DNA of 64,000 nt from Marinomonas sp. KMM3893. GTDB lineage: Bacteria > Pseudomonadota > Gammaproteobacteria > Pseudomonadales > Marinomonadaceae. A program made the position numbers and the translations under genes. This document shows, piece after piece, positions 1-9,803 of the stretch. Location of the stretch: the NCBI RefSeq assembly GCF_004352855.1, contig NZ_SJSC01000004.1:124001-188000 (forward strand), given 5' to 3'. Within the stretch, counting starts at the first letter, position 1. Each line of letters opens with the position of its first letter. The notes under the pieces are model-generated. The model did no database searches. It saw only the letters and a list, made by a program, of their open reading frames with translations, and was not told where the DNA came from.

Positions 1-2305
1 CAAGCTTTCTGGCGGTATGAAGCAGAAACTTGGCCTTTGCTGCGCGTTAATTCACGCCCCAGATTTATTGATATTGGACGAGCCAACGACAGGCGTTGAT
101 CCGTTATCGAGGCGCCAATTTTGGCAATTAATTGAACGTATTCGGCGACGCCGGACTGGCATGAGTGTCATTGTGGCCACCGCGTATATGGATGAGGCGG
201 AATTATTCGATTGGATTATCCCCATCAACATGGGCAAGGTGTTGGACACAGGGACGGTTGCACAGATCAAGCAGCGTACCAATAGCGATACTTTAGAAGC
301 GGCTTTTATTCATTTGTTGCCGGATGACGTAAGCCGCGCGCACCACGAATTAGTCATTCCCCCTTTGAATAGTAACAAGGCCGCCATTGCCATTAGTGCG
401 CGTGGATTGACGAAAACATTTGGTGATTTTACCGCGGTAGACAACATAAATTTAGACATTACTCAGGGCGAAATATTTGGTTTTCTAGGCTCAAACGGCT
501 GTGGTAAAAGCACCACCATGAAGATGCTAACAGGGCTATTGCCGGTGAGTCGTGGAGAAGGCTTGTTATTTGGCAGCCCAGTTGAATCGAACTCAATGGC
601 GATTCGTCATCGAGTCGGCTACATGTCTCAAGGTTTTTCGCTGTATGGTGAACTCACCGTGCTGCAAAATTTAGCCTTGCACGCCAAGCTGTTTCATATG
701 CCAGCAGAAGAAGCCGAACAACGGATTAACCGTTTATTAGACCGCTTTACCTTACGCTCCTATCAACATATGAACGCCATGGCGTTGCCTTTGGGGATTC
801 GGCAGCGGCTGTCACTGGCGGTCGCTGTGGTGCACGATCCAGAACTGCTGATTTTGGATGAACCAACGTCAGGTGTGGACCCAGTCGCGCGTGATGATTT
901 TTGGGCTTTATTGATCGATTTGTCACGTAATCACGGTGTGACCATCTTTATTTCAACCCACTTTATGAACGAAGCCATGCGCTGCGATCGTATTTCATTG
1001 ATGCACGCAGGCAAGGTGTTGGTGACGGACACCCCAGAGGCGATCAGTGCCTCGCGCCATGCCAACACATTAGAAGAAGCCTTTATCGGCTATCTTGAAG
1101 ACGCACAAGAACACAAAGAAGCGCCTCCTGTCGAGCCGGAAATCAATGAAAAAGAATACCCAATAACCGTTAATCGAGCGTTCAGTTTGCGGCGTTTATT
1201 TGGCTTTGGTTATCGAGAGTCTTTGGAAGTGTTGCGCGACCCCATTCGTTTGGCGTTTGCGTTATTGGGCTCCGCGCTCCTGATGCTGGTACTGGGCTAC
1301 GGTATTTCTTTGGATGTTGATGACCTAACGTTTGCCGTATTAGACCAAGATCAAACGCCGCAAAGCCGCCAATATATTGAGACTCTCTCAGGCTCACGCT
1401 ATTTTATCGAGCGCCCGGCGTTAAGCTCGAGCAGTGAGCTTGATCGGCGTATGCAAGATGGCGAACTGAGTTTTAGCCTGATTATTCCACCCAGTTTCGG
1501 GGTGGATCTAAAACGCGGCCGCTCGCCAGAAGTGACTGTGTGGGTGGATGGTTCTATGCCATTTCGGGCAGAAACGATTGGCAGCTATATGCAAGGCGTG
1601 CACAGTGCGTACTTAACAGACTTGACGTTAAAGTCCCTCGGCTATGTGCCCAATACTTTGCCCGCCAGCATGGCATCACGCTATCGCTTTAACCAAGATT
1701 TTAAGAGCATTTATGCGTTGGCCCCGAGTGTTATTCCCCTGTTATTGATGTTTATTCCTGCCATATTGACGGCGTTGTCGGTCGTTCGTGAAAAAGAAAT
1801 GGGCTCCATTGTTAATCTCTATGTAAGTCCGGCCACCAGACTGGAGTTTTTATTAGGCAAGCAGATTCCTTATATTCTGATTAGCATGGTGAGCTTTATG
1901 ATCCTGCTTTTTGTGACCGTGTTTATTTTCCAAGTGCCCATCAAGGGGGATCTTTACGCGCTCTACAGCGCGGCATTGATTTACATAGTGGCCACCACGG
2001 GAATTGGTTTGTTAATGTCGACCTTTACACAGACTCAAATAGCGGCTTTGGCTGGAACGGCGATAGTGACGTTACTGGTTACGGTGAGTTTTTCCGGCTT
2101 AACCAGTCCGGTTTCGTCGTTGGAAGGCATTGGACGCTTGATGGGGGAGAGTTGGCCTGCGACCTATTTCATTATCATTATTCGCGGCATCATCACAAAA
2201 GGCCTTGGCTTCGCGGAGTTAGCGTCATCTTTTCAGTATTTGCTGCTGTTTGCACCTCTTTTTACGTTACTTAGCGTGTTGTTATTGAGGAAGCAAGGCC
2301 GATGA
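1..2305 (+). CDS. RbbA-type fused ABC transporter ATPase/permease (5' end outside window)
   Basis: The reading frame is already open at base 2 (LSGG signature at 5-16), so the ATG at 17 is internal and the gene starts upstream of the window. What remains is the end of a first nucleotide-binding domain (LLILDEP Walker B near 67-87), a complete second domain (Walker A GSNGCGKST near 488-514, Walker B LLILDEP near 847-867) and a C-terminal ABC-2 permease half with several membrane segments and a large external loop. In the first domain the switch histidine is replaced (ATAYMDEA), while the second keeps STHFMNEA. The order NBD-NBD-permease is that of RbbA/YhiH proteins, usually about 900 residues and usually preceded by an HlyD-type adaptor. 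It probably exports a drug or other small molecule across the inner membrane. Its stop overlaps the next permease gene, so the two are translationally coupled. Confidence 0.85.
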   Translation, partial: KLSGGMKQKLGLCCALIHAPDLLILDEPTTGVDPLSRRQFWQLIERIRRRRTGMSVIVATAYMDEAELFDWIIPINMGKVLDTGTVAQIKQRTNSDTLEAAFIHLLPDDVSRAHHELVIPPLNSNKAAIAISARGLTKTFGDFTAVDNINLDITQGEIFGFLGSNGCGKSTTMKMLTGLLPVSRGEGLLFGSPVESNSMAIRHRVGYMSQGFSLYGELTVLQNLALHAKLFHMPAEEAEQRINRLLDRFTLRSYQHMNAMALPLGIRQRLSLAVAVVHDPELLILDEPTSGVDPVARDDFWALLIDLSRNHGVTIFISTHFMNEAMRCDRISLMHAGKVLVTDTPEAISASRHANTLEEAFIGYLEDAQEHKEAPPVEPEINEKEYPITVNRAFSLRRLFGFGYRESLEVLRDPIRLAFALLGSALLMLVLGYGISLDVDDLTFAVLDQDQTPQSRQYIETLSGSRYFIERPALSSSSELDRRMQDGELSFSLIIPPSFGVDLKRGRSPEVTVWVDGSMPFRAETIGSYMQGVHSAYLTDLTLKSLGYVPNTLPASMASRYRFNQDFKSIYALAPSVIPLLLMFIPAILTALSVVREKEMGSIVNLYVSPATRLEFLLGKQIPYILISMVSFMILLFVTVFIFQVPIKGDLYALYSAALIYIVATTGIGLLMSTFTQTQIAALAGTAIVTLLVTVSFSGLTSPVSSLEGIGRLMGESWPATYFIIIIRGIITKGLGFAELASSFQYLLLFAPLFTLLSVLLLRKQGR

Positions 2306-3432
2306 AATTTCGCATATTAGACACCAATATAGTGCAGTTAAGCATTAAAGAACTGCGCAGTTTATGGAACGATAAAGTCTTATTAATATTAATCGTGTGG
2401 GCGTTCAGTGGCGGTATTTATGTGGCGTCAACCGCGTCGTCTCAAGAGCTGAATAATGCTCCCATCGCCATTGTTGATGAAGACAATTCGCCCTTGTCCA
2501 AAACGATTGGCAATGCTTTTACGCAACCTTATTTTAATACCCCCGCTTACATTGAATACAGTGCTGTTGAGCCGGTGTTAAATGCGGGGCTCTACACCTT
2601 TGTCATTATCATACCGGCGGGCTTTCAAAGTGATGTCATGGCGGCAAAACAACCCACGCTTCAAATCAATATTGATGCAACGCAAATGTCTCAAGCTGGC
2701 ATTGGTGATGGGTATATTCAAAACATTGTGAGTGGGGAAATTAAGAAGTTCGTAACCGGTAAGTTGGAGGCCTTTACGTTATCCGCCACCTTGATTGTTC
2801 GTAATAAATATAACCCGAATCTGACGAGCAGTTGGTTTGGGAGCATTATGGAAATCATCAATAATGTCACCATGTTGTCGATTATTTTGGCCGGGGCTGC
2901 GGTGATCAGGGAACGAGAACATGGCACATTAGAGCATTTACTGGTAATGCCTGTTAAACCGTTAGAAATTGTCCTTTCTAAGGTGTTGGCGAATGGTCTC
3001 ATGGTGCTGGCGGCCGCGACACTGTCCCTTATTGTCATGGTGCAATATGTATTGCAGGTGCCGATTCGAGGCTCTGTTGGGCTGTTCGTTTTAGGTGTGG
3101 CACTGCATCTGTTCGCGACCACTTCAATTGGCATTTTCTTAGGAACCGTTGCGCGCACCATGCCGCAATTAGGCTTGTTGTTTATCTTAACGGTGCTGCC
3201 TTTGGAAATGTTATCAGGTGGGATCACCCCTTACGAAAGTATGCCGCAAATCATACAAAATATTATGCAAATTGCACCGACAACGCATTTTGTTAATTTG
3301 TCACAAACGATTCTGTATCGTGGCGGTGGTTTCAGCATTATCTGGAGTCAGTTATTAATACTGCTGTTGATTGGTAGTGTTTTCCTCGTGGGGGCCGTGG
3401 GTCGGTTCAGAGCGTCGGTTGCGAATGCGTAA
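2302..3432 (+). CDS. ABC-2 type permease, partner of the upstream fused ATPase (YhhJ-like)
   Basis: This 376-residue inner-membrane protein has an N-terminal membrane anchor at about residues 28-45, a periplasmic domain of about 130 residues, and a block of five or six membrane segments from about residue 190 to the end. This is the ABC-2/YhhJ fold. The IREREHGTLEHLLVMP segment is the coupling-helix motif typical of drug-export permeases. The ATG overlaps the stop of the upstream RbbA-like gene by four bases (ATGA), so the two are made together and probably form a heteromeric exporter. The substrate cannot be read from the sequence. Confidence 0.88.
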   Translation: MKFRILDTNIVQLSIKELRSLWNDKVLLILIVWAFSGGIYVASTASSQELNNAPIAIVDEDNSPLSKTIGNAFTQPYFNTPAYIEYSAVEPVLNAGLYTFVIIIPAGFQSDVMAAKQPTLQINIDATQMSQAGIGDGYIQNIVSGEIKKFVTGKLEAFTLSATLIVRNKYNPNLTSSWFGSIMEIINNVTMLSIILAGAAVIREREHGTLEHLLVMPVKPLEIVLSKVLANGLMVLAAATLSLIVMVQYVLQVPIRGSVGLFVLGVALHLFATTSIGIFLGTVARTMPQLGLLFILTVLPLEMLSGGITPYESMPQIIQNIMQIAPTTHFVNLSQTILYRGGGFSIIWSQLLILLLIGSVFLVGAVGRFRASVANA

Positions 3433-3443
3433 AAGGCGTGCCC

Positions 3444-3483
3444 CGTGCTGAGTGCAACGAGCACGCATTAAAAACGCTTTTTA
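3444..3483 (+). terminator. Possible terminator after the ABC-2 exporter operon
   Basis: CGTGCT at 3444-3449 and AGCACG at 3460-3465 form a six-base-pair stem twelve bases after the permease stop. An A-run and a T-rich stretch follow. It lies between convergent genes. The stem is short, so the call is tentative. Confidence 0.4.
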
Positions 3484-3506
3484 GTTTTGGTATGTTGAGT
3501 CCGCGG

Positions 3507-4952
3507 TTAAAATGGATAGTGCTGTTTGGGGTCTTCAATGGTGATCCAGCGCAAATCGGTAAACTCAGCAATCGATGAGGTGCCACCAAAACGCCCATAA
3601 CCACTGTCTTTCATGCCCCCAAATGGCATTTGAGGCTCATCGCCTAGGGTTGGACCATTAATATGGCAAATGCCAGATTCAATGTGATTTGCGACCTGCA
3701 GGGCACGCTGAATATCGCGAGTAAAAACCGCCGCCGATAAACCATATTCGGTGTCATTGGCCACATGGATGGCTTCTTCAACGCTTTTGACTCGAATAAT
3801 CGATTTCACCGGGCCAAACGATTCTTCTTGGTAGATGCGCATCTTTGAGGTGACATTATCGAGTAGTGTGGCTTCCACCATAGTGCCTTTAATGCCACCA
3901 CCGGCGGTAAGGTTCGCCCCTTTGGCAAGCGCATCTTGAATCAATTGGTTCATCTTTTCTGCGGCATCAAGAGACACGAGGGACCCAAGAAGCACCTCGT
4001 TTCTTGGGTCTCCTGTGGTCAATAACGCTGCTCTAGCCGAGAGTTTTTGGCTGAACTCATCCGCCACGTCCTTATGTACTATCAGTCGCTCAGTCGACAT
4101 ACAGATTTGCCCTTGGTTCATGAAAGCACCAAACAGAGCGGCATTCACGGCACCGTCTATGTCCGCATCTTGCAACACAATAAGCGGTGCTTTTCCGCCT
4201 AATTCAAGTAATGCAGGCTTAAGGTTTTCAGCCGCTAAGCGCCCGACAATACGACCTATTTTTGTGGATCCAGTAAAATTGATGTGCTTCACCAATGGGT
4301 GTTCAATAAGCGTTTTGACTATTTCTGGTGCGTCCTCAGGGGCATTGGATAAAACGTTTAAAACCCCCGCAGGAAAGCCAGCTTCGGTAAAAATTTGGCC
4401 AATAAGAGATTGAGTGGCAGGGCATATTTCAGAGACTTTCAAAATAACCGTATTGCCGCAAGCAATGGCCATGGCAACGGCGCGCGTGGCGAGAATAACA
4501 GGCGCATTCCAAGGGGCAATGCCAACACAAACGCCTTTGGGTTTATGGACACTCATGGATAAGGTGCCCAGCTTATTCGAGGGAATAACTTCACCACCGA
4601 CTTGCGTGGTAATGGCCGCAGCCTCTCTTAATAAGCCCGCAGACAGCATTGTGTTGAAGCCAGACCACATGGTTGTCGAGCCTGTTTCCGTCAACATAAG
4701 CTGAGCAAACTCAGCGCTTTTGCTTTCCATAATGTCGGCGGCTTTTAGCAGTCGCTGACGGCGCTCATTCGGGGTTGTTTTTGACCAGGTTTTAAACGCG
4801 TCGTGTGCCGACGAAACAGCGCGGTTAACATCGTCAATGGTGGCGGCCGCAGCAGTGCTTGCTACATTGCCGGTGACTGGGTCGATACGTTCAAATGTGG
4901 CACCATTTGATGCTTTGACATTTTCTGAGCCGATTAGTAATTCAACATTCAT
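3507..4952 (-). CDS. NAD(P)-dependent aldehyde dehydrogenase, vanillin/salicylaldehyde dehydrogenase-like
   Basis: The 481-residue protein has the full aldehyde dehydrogenase fold. The general-base glutamate lies in LLELGGKAP (about residue 250), the nucleophilic cysteine in NQGQICMSTER (about residue 283), and the C-terminal block ends in PFGGMKDSGYGRFGG. The combination ESGICHIN...EFTDLRWITI is characteristic of the vanillin/salicylaldehyde branch, which oxidises aromatic aldehydes to acids. The start at 4952 is preferred over an upstream in-frame start at 4979 because AGGAGT sits nine bases before it. It is the last gene of a minus-strand cluster with a Liv-type importer and a second aldehyde dehydrogenase (9804-11225), so the two probably act on related aldehydes from the imported compound. 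The substrate is inferred. Confidence 0.88.
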   Translation of the reverse strand: MNVELLIGSENVKASNGATFERIDPVTGNVASTAAAATIDDVNRAVSSAHDAFKTWSKTTPNERRQRLLKAADIMESKSAEFAQLMLTETGSTTMWSGFNTMLSAGLLREAAAITTQVGGEVIPSNKLGTLSMSVHKPKGVCVGIAPWNAPVILATRAVAMAIACGNTVILKVSEICPATQSLIGQIFTEAGFPAGVLNVLSNAPEDAPEIVKTLIEHPLVKHINFTGSTKIGRIVGRLAAENLKPALLELGGKAPLIVLQDADIDGAVNAALFGAFMNQGQICMSTERLIVHKDVADEFSQKLSARAALLTTGDPRNEVLLGSLVSLDAAEKMNQLIQDALAKGANLTAGGGIKGTMVEATLLDNVTSKMRIYQEESFGPVKSIIRVKSVEEAIHVANDTEYGLSAAVFTRDIQRALQVANHIESGICHINGPTLGDEPQMPFGGMKDSGYGRFGGTSSIAEFTDLRWITIEDPKQHYPF

Positions 4953-5039
4953 GTGATGACTACTCCTAAAAAAGCACAAACGGTTTTTAGATTGATGCGC
5001 ATAGGCCGCTTAATTTGGCTATTAAGCGGCCATAGAAGG

Positions 5040-6053
5040 TTATTGTTTCTCTTTTTTGGGGTCTTCAACGCGATAGCCAACGGGCAAAAAGCGCCAATTA
5101 AAGCGACGTTCTAATTCTCCCCAAATGCCTTTTGGTAAAAAGAGTGAGAAAGCAATGGCGATCGCGCCTAGGCTCACGAGATACCAAACACCGGTGCTAC
5201 TAAACCAAGTCTCAACAAGGAAAAAGATAATGGCACCAAGAATGGCGCCTTCAAATTTACCGATACCACCCACCAGCACCATAAAGATCATATAAGCCGA
5301 CCATTGCACGCTAAAGTAAGTTTTCGGCAAAAACGTCGTCGCGCTGGTTAACCAAAGCGCCCCCGCCGCACCTATGCCAAACGCTGCAATAACAAACAGC
5401 AAACGTTTGGTTTTCTCTGGTTTAACGCCAATCGATGTGGCGGCTTCCTCGTCATCTCGAATGGCTTGAATCGCGGAGCCTGTTTTGCTGCGTAAGACAA
5501 AAAACAACAAAGTCAGCAAGCCAGCCATTGAGCCAAGCGTTAGCAGGTAAATAATGGTGAGACGTGACCCTGAGTCGTAGTGATTCAGGCTGACAAGAGA
5601 AATGCCTGTTTCTCCTTGAATCAAGCCATCGAGGTTCACCATCAAATGCAAAATGGACGCAATAACCCACATACCAATGGCAAACTCACCGCCTTTTAAA
5701 CGCAGCATAATCAGGGAAATAGGGTAGGAGATTACGCCGACGATCACTGCAGACAAGCCAACAGAAATAAACGGGTCTAAACCAACGTTGGCAAGGCGAA
5801 TAGTGAAATACGCGCCGAGTCCAAAAAAGGCTTGTTGGCCCACAGAAATTAATCCCCCATAGCCTGCCAATGCATTCCACATGGCGGCCAAAATGACGTA
5901 AATAAACAGCGCGGTAAGTCTGTCTAGCATCCCGTTAGAAGCAAACAAGGGTGCCAGCGCTAAAACAAGCAGAACCACTCCAGCGACCATGACGGCACGA
6001 CGGGAGGAGGGGGTCCAACGTTGGATGGATACATTTTTTGCCCACTGACTCAT
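5040..6053 (-). CDS. livM: Branched-chain-type ABC transporter permease LivM
   Basis: This 337-residue protein has about eight to ten hydrophobic segments and the LivM-family signature blocks GLISVGQQAFFGLGAYF near residue 70 and AIRDDEEAATSIGVKPEKTK near residue 205. The second is the cytoplasmic loop that contacts the ATPases. It overlaps livH by four bases on the same strand. Together with livH, livF, livG and the binding protein it makes a complete HAAT-family importer. The flanking aldehyde dehydrogenases suggest an aromatic or related carboxylate substrate rather than an amino acid, but this is inference. Confidence 0.92.
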   Translation of the reverse strand: MSQWAKNVSIQRWTPSSRRAVMVAGVVLLVLALAPLFASNGMLDRLTALFIYVILAAMWNALAGYGGLISVGQQAFFGLGAYFTIRLANVGLDPFISVGLSAVIVGVISYPISLIMLRLKGGEFAIGMWVIASILHLMVNLDGLIQGETGISLVSLNHYDSGSRLTIIYLLTLGSMAGLLTLLFFVLRSKTGSAIQAIRDDEEAATSIGVKPEKTKRLLFVIAAFGIGAAGALWLTSATTFLPKTYFSVQWSAYMIFMVLVGGIGKFEGAILGAIIFFLVETWFSSTGVWYLVSLGAIAIAFSLFLPKGIWGELERRFNWRFLPVGYRVEDPKKEKQ

Positions 6054-6946
6054 TTTGACACCCCTAAAGCGAATTTAAGACGATGGCCTACCCCACCTTT
6101 GGCGAGGATTAAGCGGATTAAAAGAATGATAATGAAGAGGATGTGTCCACCTAAGAGAAAACCTTGAGGGTGAATGTTGGCGCCGATGGTCTGGGCAAAT
6201 GCCAAAATAATACCGCCAATCAGAGTTCCCCAAAGAGAACCCACCCCACCAATAATGGTGGCTTCAAAGGCGAACAACAGCTGAGGGCCACCGGAGTAGG
6301 CATCGAATACGCCTCTGACGCCGAGCGCTAAGCCAGAAACCGCCACAGTGCTCATGGCCAACGCCGTGGCAATGGCACTGGCTCTTTTCGGATTAATCCC
6401 CACAATACCTGCGGTATCTGGGTCGTGGGCGGTGGCTCTAATTTGTCTTCCCAATGCGGTTTTTTTCATGAAAAGCTGTAAGCTGCCCAAAATGACGATG
6501 GCCGCTATTAAGATATAGACGGAGGTTTTGCCGACATAAAAGCCGCTAAACAACTCCCATGATTCCCACGAAAGGTCGCCAATATAAGGGGCCAGAGAAC
6601 GGGTGTTTGCACCGAAATGCTCAAACAATAGATTCTCAATGACAATGGCCAAACCAAAGGTGGTGAGTATCGGGAGTAATTCTCCGCCACGGGCGCTTTT
6701 TTCCAATAAAAAAGCCTGTAATGCCCAGCCGATCAACATCATCACAGGGATGACAATGAGCAAGCCTACGAAAGGCGAAATATGGTAATGCTCTGCAAAA
6801 AACCAGAGCAAATAACCAGCGAAAACAAGCAGGCTACCATGGGCTAAGTTGATGATTTTCATAACAGAAAACATAAACGACAGCCCGCATGCTATGAGCG
6901 CATAATAGCCACCTAAGAGGATGGCCTGAATAATTTGATTGGTCAC
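6050..6946 (-). CDS. livH: Branched-chain-type ABC transporter permease LivH
   Basis: This 298-residue inner-membrane permease has the LivH-family N-terminus (GGYYALIACGLSFMFSVMK, then NLAHGS) and the coupling segment RATAHDPDTAGIVGINPKR. The C-terminal half contains ATIIGGVGSLWGTLIGG, typical of the family. It pairs with LivM to form the heterodimeric channel. It starts two bases after the livF stop and overlaps livM, consistent with one transcript running from the upstream aldehyde dehydrogenase at 11225 down to 3507. Confidence 0.92.
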   Translation of the reverse strand: MTNQIIQAILLGGYYALIACGLSFMFSVMKIINLAHGSLLVFAGYLLWFFAEHYHISPFVGLLIVIPVMMLIGWALQAFLLEKSARGGELLPILTTFGLAIVIENLLFEHFGANTRSLAPYIGDLSWESWELFSGFYVGKTSVYILIAAIVILGSLQLFMKKTALGRQIRATAHDPDTAGIVGINPKRASAIATALAMSTVAVSGLALGVRGVFDAYSGGPQLLFAFEATIIGGVGSLWGTLIGGIILAFAQTIGANIHPQGFLLGGHILFIIILLIRLILAKGGVGHRLKFALGVSK

Positions 6947-6948
6947 TT

Positions 6949-7674
6949 TTACTCTCCACTATTTGTTTTTATTTTATGAAGGCCGAAGTAAGCATCGGTT
7001 ATCTCATCACGGGTTATGTCTGCCATTGGCTTATCGAGAACAATTTCGCCTTCTAGCATGCACACCGCGCGACTGGCGACTTTCATCGCACGGGATAAGT
7101 CCTGCTCTACTAAAATGATGGTGGTGTCTGTTGCTAACAATTTTTCTAAATTCTGATACACCTGATCGACGACCAAGGGGGAGAGTCCTAATGACACTTC
7201 ATCAAGGATGAGAATGTCTGGGTTACTCATTAACGCTCGACCAATGGCGGTGGCCTGTTGTTCACCACCGGACATGGTGCCGGTTTTGGTATGACGCCTT
7301 TTGATTAGATTTGGAAACACCTCAAAGATCTTTTCGACATTCCATTCTCCTTTACGGGCAGAGGTGGCGCCCAACAGCAGATTTTCTTCTGTCGTCATAT
7401 TGGTGAAGAGTTTTCGACCTTCTGGCACTAAGGCCAACCCGGCATTAACACGTTGATGGGAAGGCCGTTGTGTGATGTCGTTATCGTTTAAATAAATTCG
7501 TCCTGCGGTGAGAGTATGGGCACCACTAATGGCGCGTAAAAACGTGGTTTTACCGGCGCCATTCGCCCCAATAAGCGCAATGACTTCGCCTTTTTCAATG
7601 CTTAGGCTAACGTTACGGACGGCTTTTAATTGGCCGTGGCGAACGTCCATATTTTCTATTTTTAAACTGCTCAT
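6949..7674 (-). CDS. livF: Branched-chain-type ABC transporter ATPase LivF
   Basis: This 241-residue cytoplasmic ATPase has Walker A GANGAGKTT (about residues 33-41), signature MSGGEQQATAIGRALM and Walker B ILILDEVSLGLSP. The LFTNMTTEENLLLGA segment after the Q-loop is of LivF type. It energises the importer with LivG. Its ATG overlaps the livG stop by four bases, so the two are translationally coupled. Confidence 0.92.
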   Translation of the reverse strand: MSSLKIENMDVRHGQLKAVRNVSLSIEKGEVIALIGANGAGKTTFLRAISGAHTLTAGRIYLNDNDITQRPSHQRVNAGLALVPEGRKLFTNMTTEENLLLGATSARKGEWNVEKIFEVFPNLIKRRHTKTGTMSGGEQQATAIGRALMSNPDILILDEVSLGLSPLVVDQVYQNLEKLLATDTTIILVEQDLSRAMKVASRAVCMLEGEIVLDKPMADITRDEITDAYFGLHKIKTNSGE

Positions 7675-8411
7675 TCGACGCCACCTCCAAGGTATGCTTT
7701 TACCACTTGAGGGTCACTTAAGACGGTTTTTGGGTCTCCGTCGGCAATGATTTCTCCGGAATCCATGCAAATAAGTCGCTCCGCAACCTGCAAAAGCACA
7801 TGCACTATATGTTCTATCCAAAGGATGCCAATGCCACGACGACGTAGCTCTTTGATGGTGTCGACCAATTGGATTGATTCGGCTTCTGTTAAGCCGCCGG
7901 CGATTTCATCTAGCAATAAAAATTTGGGTTGAGTGGCCAATGCTCGTGCAAGCTCTAGACGTTTGCGGTCTAGTAGTCCCAGAGAGTCCGCTTGGCGATT
8001 CGCAACATGCTCCATGCCACTTAGCTGAATCGCATCAAGGGCAAACTGATAGGCGCTTTCTTTTGTGGAGTCGACGCCGTATGAGGAGGCGACTAACACA
8101 TTTTCAAATACCGTCATGCCACCAAAGGGTTTGGGGATTTGGTGGGTTCTTACGACGCCTAGGCTGCATCGCTCGGAAGCCGATTTATCAGTCACTTCTT
8201 GATTATTTAAAAAAATCGAACCTTCGTCCAAGCTAAACGCCCCCGCAAGGGCGCTTAGCAGGGTGGTTTTGCCTGCGCCATTGGGACCTACGATCCCAAC
8301 GGCTTCGTCTGTTTTCATAGAAAAATCGACGTTTTTCAAAACGGATACACTGCCAAAGTGTTTAACAATGCCATTGGCCAGCAAGCCGTCTGATGTGGTG
8401 TGTGTCATCAT
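7671..8411 (-). CDS. livG: Branched-chain-type ABC transporter ATPase LivG
   Basis: This 246-residue ATPase has Walker A GPNGAGKTT (about residues 42-50) and Walker B FLLLDEIAGGLTEAE. The signature region reads LGLLDRKRLELARAL, the divergent form expected for LivG rather than LSGGQ. The start may be the first or second of two adjacent ATG codons (8411 or 8408), and a GAGAA element lies just upstream. It sits 15 bases downstream of the substrate-binding protein gene. Confidence 0.9.
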   Translation of the reverse strand: MMTHTTSDGLLANGIVKHFGSVSVLKNVDFSMKTDEAVGIVGPNGAGKTTLLSALAGAFSLDEGSIFLNNQEVTDKSASERCSLGVVRTHQIPKPFGGMTVFENVLVASSYGVDSTKESAYQFALDAIQLSGMEHVANRQADSLGLLDRKRLELARALATQPKFLLLDEIAGGLTEAESIQLVDTIKELRRRGIGILWIEHIVHVLLQVAERLICMDSGEIIADGDPKTVLSDPQVVKAYLGGGVE

Positions 8412-8426
8412 TGTGTTCTCGCTGTT

Positions 8427-9725
8427 TTAGGCGTTGTATGGGGTCAATTTATGGGTGACAGGCACATTTCTGTCGGTGGCATTTTCCGTGATCAAATAAT
8501 CAAATTGGAACGGGCCTTTTTTCGATTTGACCCATTGAGTGCCTATGATTGGCGCGGATGCAACGTTTGGCACTGGACCGCTGGTAAAGTCAACTTGACC
8601 TGCAATGGTACTGACATTCAATTTTCGCATTGCCATGGCAACATTGACTTTATTTTTAGGGTCAATGGAGGTTTTTAAGGTTTCCATCGCGGCATCAAAT
8701 AATGACAAGCACGCTCCGATTTGCTGAGTCCATTGTTTGCTCGTTTGCGCTTCATAAAGGTCACACAGTTGGGTGCCTGTTTGGCCTGTTAATGGTGAAC
8801 GATATGGGAAGTCTTTGTGCCAATAACACGCGCTAGCAAGGTTGTTACCAAGTCCACCGAGCGCTTCGATATCGGAAGGGAACAAGCCTGTTCTGGCGAT
8901 TTGAGCGATTTTAATTTGGCGTGTTAACCCTTGCTGAGCCGCTTGACGCCATAACGCCGCAAAGTCAGATGGGATGGGAAAAGCATTAAATATTTCGATG
9001 CCTTCTCGTTTAAAGAGAGCGATTTGTGACGAGAAGTCAGAGGTGCCGGTTTCATAAGCACCAGGGTCGACAATTGTGTAGCCAGCGGCTTCGAGCTTAG
9101 GTTTTAAAAAGGTTCGAATGGCATTACCATCGGCGTCGTTAGGGTACATAACGCCGACTTTTTTGTTGGTTTTAATGAGGCTCCATTGAGAAATGTAGGT
9201 TTTGTAGAACTCATCCACACCAAAACTAAAATGATACGTCCACTTAAAAGGAGACGGTTGACCTGGTTTTGCACCGCGACCAAAATACCAGGCTTCCCAC
9301 GGCATCACCGCAGACAAACAGGGAATGCCAGCGGCTTCACAAGCATCGGAGACTGGGTTGATTGTCTCTGGCGCTACGGTTGCTAGCATAAAATCAATAT
9401 TTTCATTATTGATTAGATCTTTTGCCAATTGCCCCGCACGAGAAGGGTCCGATTGGCTGTCACGATCGAGGATTTCAATGTCATAGTTTACATTGTTGAT
9501 GGTTAACCCATTTGCTAAGGCTTGGCGTACTTGGGATAAGACAAAAGGGTCCGTTTCGCCAAAAGCCCCCAGATGGCCAGTACGAGGAGAGATAAATCCA
9601 AGTCGTAGTTTTTTATCTGACTTTGCCGCCGCAAGTGTCGGGTTCATCGCCACAACAGCGCCCCCCACTAGAGCGGAAAGAGTGAATTGACGTCTTGATA
9701 TGCCTGTTTTATTTATTTTTTTCAT
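8427..9725 (-). CDS. Periplasmic substrate-binding protein of the Liv-type importer, Tat-exported
   Basis: This 432-residue protein begins with a twin-arginine signal: SRRQFTLSAL is followed by a hydrophobic stretch and a cleavage region around NPTLAAA (about residues 10-34). The mature part has the type-I periplasmic binding fold (LRLGFISPRTGHLGAFGETD at its start), as in LivJ/LivK and amide- or aromatic-acid-binding proteins. Tat export is common in this subfamily and implies folding before export. It lies between the upstream aldehyde dehydrogenase and livG on the same strand. The ligand is not evident; the flanking dehydrogenases suggest an aldehyde precursor or aromatic acid. Confidence 0.88.
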   Translation of the reverse strand: MKKINKTGISRRQFTLSALVGGAVVAMNPTLAAAKSDKKLRLGFISPRTGHLGAFGETDPFVLSQVRQALANGLTINNVNYDIEILDRDSQSDPSRAGQLAKDLINNENIDFMLATVAPETINPVSDACEAAGIPCLSAVMPWEAWYFGRGAKPGQPSPFKWTYHFSFGVDEFYKTYISQWSLIKTNKKVGVMYPNDADGNAIRTFLKPKLEAAGYTIVDPGAYETGTSDFSSQIALFKREGIEIFNAFPIPSDFAALWRQAAQQGLTRQIKIAQIARTGLFPSDIEALGGLGNNLASACYWHKDFPYRSPLTGQTGTQLCDLYEAQTSKQWTQQIGACLSLFDAAMETLKTSIDPKNKVNVAMAMRKLNVSTIAGQVDFTSGPVPNVASAPIIGTQWVKSKKGPFQFDYLITENATDRNVPVTHKLTPYNA

Positions 9726-9803
9726 ATTAAAACTCCAGAGTGTCCAGCTGCTAAATCGAGCTAGGGTTAAGTAAACAGTGTCATTGGTAAATCGTCTTAG
9801 ATG

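Noticed and set aside
2718-3227. A 169-codon minus-strand open frame inside the permease gene
   Set aside because: It is the reverse shadow of a clear ABC-2 permease gene and has no protein-family character.
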